Positions 61,382-64,000 of a DNA stretch of 64,000 nt are shown in pieces (position 1 is the stretch's first letter; each line of letters starts with the position of its first letter). This DNA comes from Caldisericia bacterium (lineage in GTDB: Bacteria > Caldisericota > Caldisericia > JAAYUI01). Both the position numbers and the translations under genes were made by a program. The notes beneath the pieces are model-generated. The model was not told the origin of the DNA. It saw nothing but the letters and a program-made list of their open reading frames with translations, and did no database searches. The DNA lies in NCBI GenBank assembly GCA_017992475.1, contig JAGOOO010000001.1, positions 1-64,000 of the forward strand, given 5' to 3'.

Positions 61382-61638
61382 TGCACCTTCTTGAAGTCGG
61401 TGGTCAGTATGATGATTTTGTCGTGGAACACCTCAATCCATCCATCAGAAACATTGTAAACCGAATCACCCTTTGCAGTTTTTGCTGTTATTTTGCCGGA
61501 TTTCAGGGTCGCAACCATATTGATGTGTTTTGGGAGGATGCCCCAATAGCCATCTTCAAGAGGGACGATGAGCGAGGTTGCAACAAGTTTTTCCTCCCTT
61601 GATTCCGGTGTTATGATGGTGATGTTTAGCTGGTCCAC
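61378..61638 (-). CDS. atpC: F1F0 ATP synthase epsilon subunit, short form
   Basis: The protein has 86 residues, only the N-terminal beta-sandwich domain (L-N-I-T-I-I-T-P-E-x-R, G-I-L-P-K-H-I-N-M-V, D-G-W-I-E-V). The C-terminal helical hairpin that makes longer epsilon subunits inhibitory is missing, against about 130-140 residues in Bacillus or E. coli. Similar short forms are known in green sulfur bacteria and Bacteroidetes. The GTG start follows the atpD stop directly. Confidence 0.92.
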   Translation of the reverse strand: MDQLNITIITPESREEKLVATSLIVPLEDGYWGILPKHINMVATLKSGKITAKTAKGDSVYNVSDGWIEVFHDKIIILTTDFKKVQ

Positions 61639-63952
<2,314 letters not shown>

Positions 63953-63954
63953 GC

Positions 63955-63999
63955 TCAGCTCCCAAAGGTGGATGATACAGACTGCACAAGTTTGGATAT
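63955..63999 (-). CDS. atpA: F1F0 ATP synthase alpha subunit, last residues (partial)
   Basis: Fourteen residues (I-S-K-L-V-Q-S-V-S-S-T-F-G-S) end at TGA just before atpG. The T-F near the terminus and the conserved order atpA-atpG-atpD-atpC support the call, and the rest lies outside the window. Confidence 0.7.
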   Translation of the reverse strand: MSKLVQSVSSTFGS

Positions 64000-64000
64000 T

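Overview
The window is about 64 kb of bacterial chromosome, by eye of moderate G+C, packed with housekeeping genes and short on mobile DNA. I see no insertion sequence, prophage, CRISPR array, rRNA or tRNA. Several traits point to a Gram-positive-like (Terrabacteria-type) or deep-branching lineage. These are the gene order tmk - darA (c-di-AMP receptor) - holB - ricT, a short PurL, ECF-type vitamin transporters, FMN and cobalamin riboswitches, two tandem class A penicillin-binding proteins, and several exported proteins carrying the copper-amine-oxidase N-terminal-like (stalk) module that is common in Clostridia and some thermophilic or candidate phyla. I cannot name the phylum.

Layout. 1-173: end of a YitT-family gene. 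462-7360: two paralogous secreted PQQ/beta-propeller proteins. 7500-17759: rpoB - EF-G-like GTPase - rpoC, one operon with its own consensus promoter. 17864-25990: a 2.7-thousand-residue secreted surface protein with a strong promoter. 26147-28315: a C25 (gingipain-type) protease with cohesin-like and dockerin-like modules. 28305-34803: ackA-purL-purM-purN-purH. 34938-38415: lepA-hemW-bioY. 38515-49288: topB - PBP - PBP - tmk - darA - holB - ricT. 49149-51888: psd, then an FMN-riboswitch operon (ribU-like - GCS2-like ligase - 52-residue membrane protein). 51900-54564: btuF-btuC-btuD under a cobalamin riboswitch. 54628-55959: radA. 55895-59949: stalk-domain protein, metallophosphoesterase, fmt, comM. 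59965-64000: F1-ATPase genes atpA(end)-G-D-C followed by a secreted protein and an HD phosphohydrolase.

Expression architecture. Inside operons genes are joined by ATGA/GTGA overlaps or strong Shine-Dalgarno sites. At the head of seven transcription units (C25 protease, lepA, topB, radA, stalk protein, metallophosphoesterase, comM) a sigma-70-type promoter instead sits only 7-13 nt before the start codon with no Shine-Dalgarno site, so these mRNAs are probably leaderless or nearly so. Three of the four convergent gene pairs overlap tail to tail (11, 65 and 140 bp) with no terminator between them.

Most distinctive points: an EF-G paralogue between rpoB and rpoC; large lineage-specific inserts of repeated modules in both RpoB (about 230 residues) and RpoC (about 120 residues); an FMN-switched operon joining a flavin-type importer to a GCS2-family ligase and a tiny membrane protein; two divergent promoters that share one -35 box (radA versus the cobalamin riboswitch); and a protease carrying both halves of a cohesin/dockerin pair.
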